This document shows positions 6,498 to 6,858 of a stretch of 6,858 nt of DNA, piece by piece (positions within the stretch are counted from its first letter, which is position 1; each line of letters opens with the position of its first letter). The position numbers and the translations under genes are program-made. Source of the stretch: an uncultured Muribaculaceae bacterium (lineage in GTDB: Bacteria; Bacteroidota; Bacteroidia; Bacteroidales; Muribaculaceae); NCBI GenBank assembly GCA_947177435.1, contig CAMWUM010000104.1, positions 1 through 6,858 on the forward strand, written 5' to 3'. Under the pieces are notes generated by a model, which saw only the letters and a list, made by a program, of their open reading frames with translations, had not been told where the DNA came from and did no database searches.

Positions 6498-6858
6498 TCA
6501 GGGCTGGGCGGTGGGCAAGGAGTCGGTCAGCTCGGCAGTTTCTCCCTCCTCGTACTCCGAATAGTCTTGCGGATGGTTGAGGCGCATGTTGAGGTCGTGG
6601 ACAAACTTCATGTCGGCGCGGCTGTCGTTGTCGAGGGTGCTGACGAAAGCCTCGACCGAGTCGGGATCGGCTGTGAGGGCACGCTCATAGCAGGTGATAG
6701 AGGCCACCAGGCGCTCCACGTCCTCGCCGTCGTTGCTGATGCGGTACAGCAGCAAGGCCTGGCGGCACAGCTGCGACGGCAGCATTTCGTACTCCGACGT
6801 GTCTGTGAGCGATATGGCATATTCGAAGGCTGTATTGGCATCACCCTCCGCGGCGCAC
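6498..6858 (-). CDS. C-terminal part of a probable TPR protein (cut by window edge)
   Basis: The reading frame is open from the right edge of the window to a TGA at 6498-6500, giving the last 119 residues of a protein whose start lies outside. An internal ATG at 6783-6785 is probably not the true start, because the same frame reads on upstream (through TAFEYAISLTDTSEYE) with similar composition. The segment is helical and resembles tetratricopeptide repeats: LCRQALLLYRI, ASITCYERAL and TADPDSVEAF have the usual small/large residue spacing and the proline after the second helix. The end is acidic (SEYEEGETAELTD) and looks disordered. TPR proteins are scaffolds for protein contacts; no function can be given here. 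It is 4 nt upstream of the helicase gene on the same strand, so it probably belongs to the same operon. It does not resemble the nuclease end of AddB. Confidence 0.7.
   Translation of the reverse strand, partial: CAAEGDANTAFEYAISLTDTSEYEMLPSQLCRQALLLYRISNDGEDVERLVASITCYERALTADPDSVEAFVSTLDNDSRADMKFVHDLNMRLNHPQDYSEYEEGETAELTDSLPTAQP

Noticed and set aside
6608..6844. Second minus-strand open frame overlapping the TPR-like gene
   Set aside because: Its product is Arg/Ser/Cys/Thr-rich low complexity. The other frame continues to the window edge and shows helical repeat character, so it is the real gene.

Overview
This window looks like a chromosomal segment from a member of the Bacteroidota, most likely the order Bacteroidales. 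The main sequence evidence is two promoters of the Bacteroides sigma type, each a TTTG box, 20 bp, then TAnnTTTG. Starts without clear Shine-Dalgarno sites and the predicted protein families agree with this. The GC-rich right two thirds suggest one of the higher-GC Bacteroidales lineages, but the genus is not resolved.

Left part (1-175): an A-tract-rich promoter drives a single tRNA-Glu gene with anticodon CTC, which is followed directly by an intrinsic terminator. Next part (226-2103, + strand): a second promoter of the same design, a perfect 8+8 bp inverted repeat centred on the start codon, and a two-gene HipB/HipA-type toxin-antitoxin operon. It encodes a helix-turn-helix antitoxin/repressor and a HipA-family serine/threonine kinase, and is less GC-rich than the genes to its right.

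Right part (2095-6858, - strand): three tightly packed genes read right to left. They are the C-terminal end of a probable TPR protein cut by the window edge, a large AddA-like UvrD/RecB-family helicase with a C-terminal PD-(D/E)XK nuclease domain, and a ten-helix EamA/DMT-type membrane transporter. Both junctions have 4-nt gaps, so the three are probably co-transcribed.

The two transcription units converge. The last 9 bp of hipA overlap the last 9 bp of the transporter gene, with no visible terminator between them. The most likely reading is that a hipBA module was acquired between a tRNA gene and a housekeeping/DNA-repair operon. HipBA would repress itself through the start-codon palindrome, while the helicase-nuclease processes double-strand breaks with a partner (AddB) that is not in this window. 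I see no CRISPR array, insertion sequence, integrase or clearly novel multi-gene system. The points most worth checking are the operator, the unusual C-terminal extension of HipA and the overlapping convergent ends.
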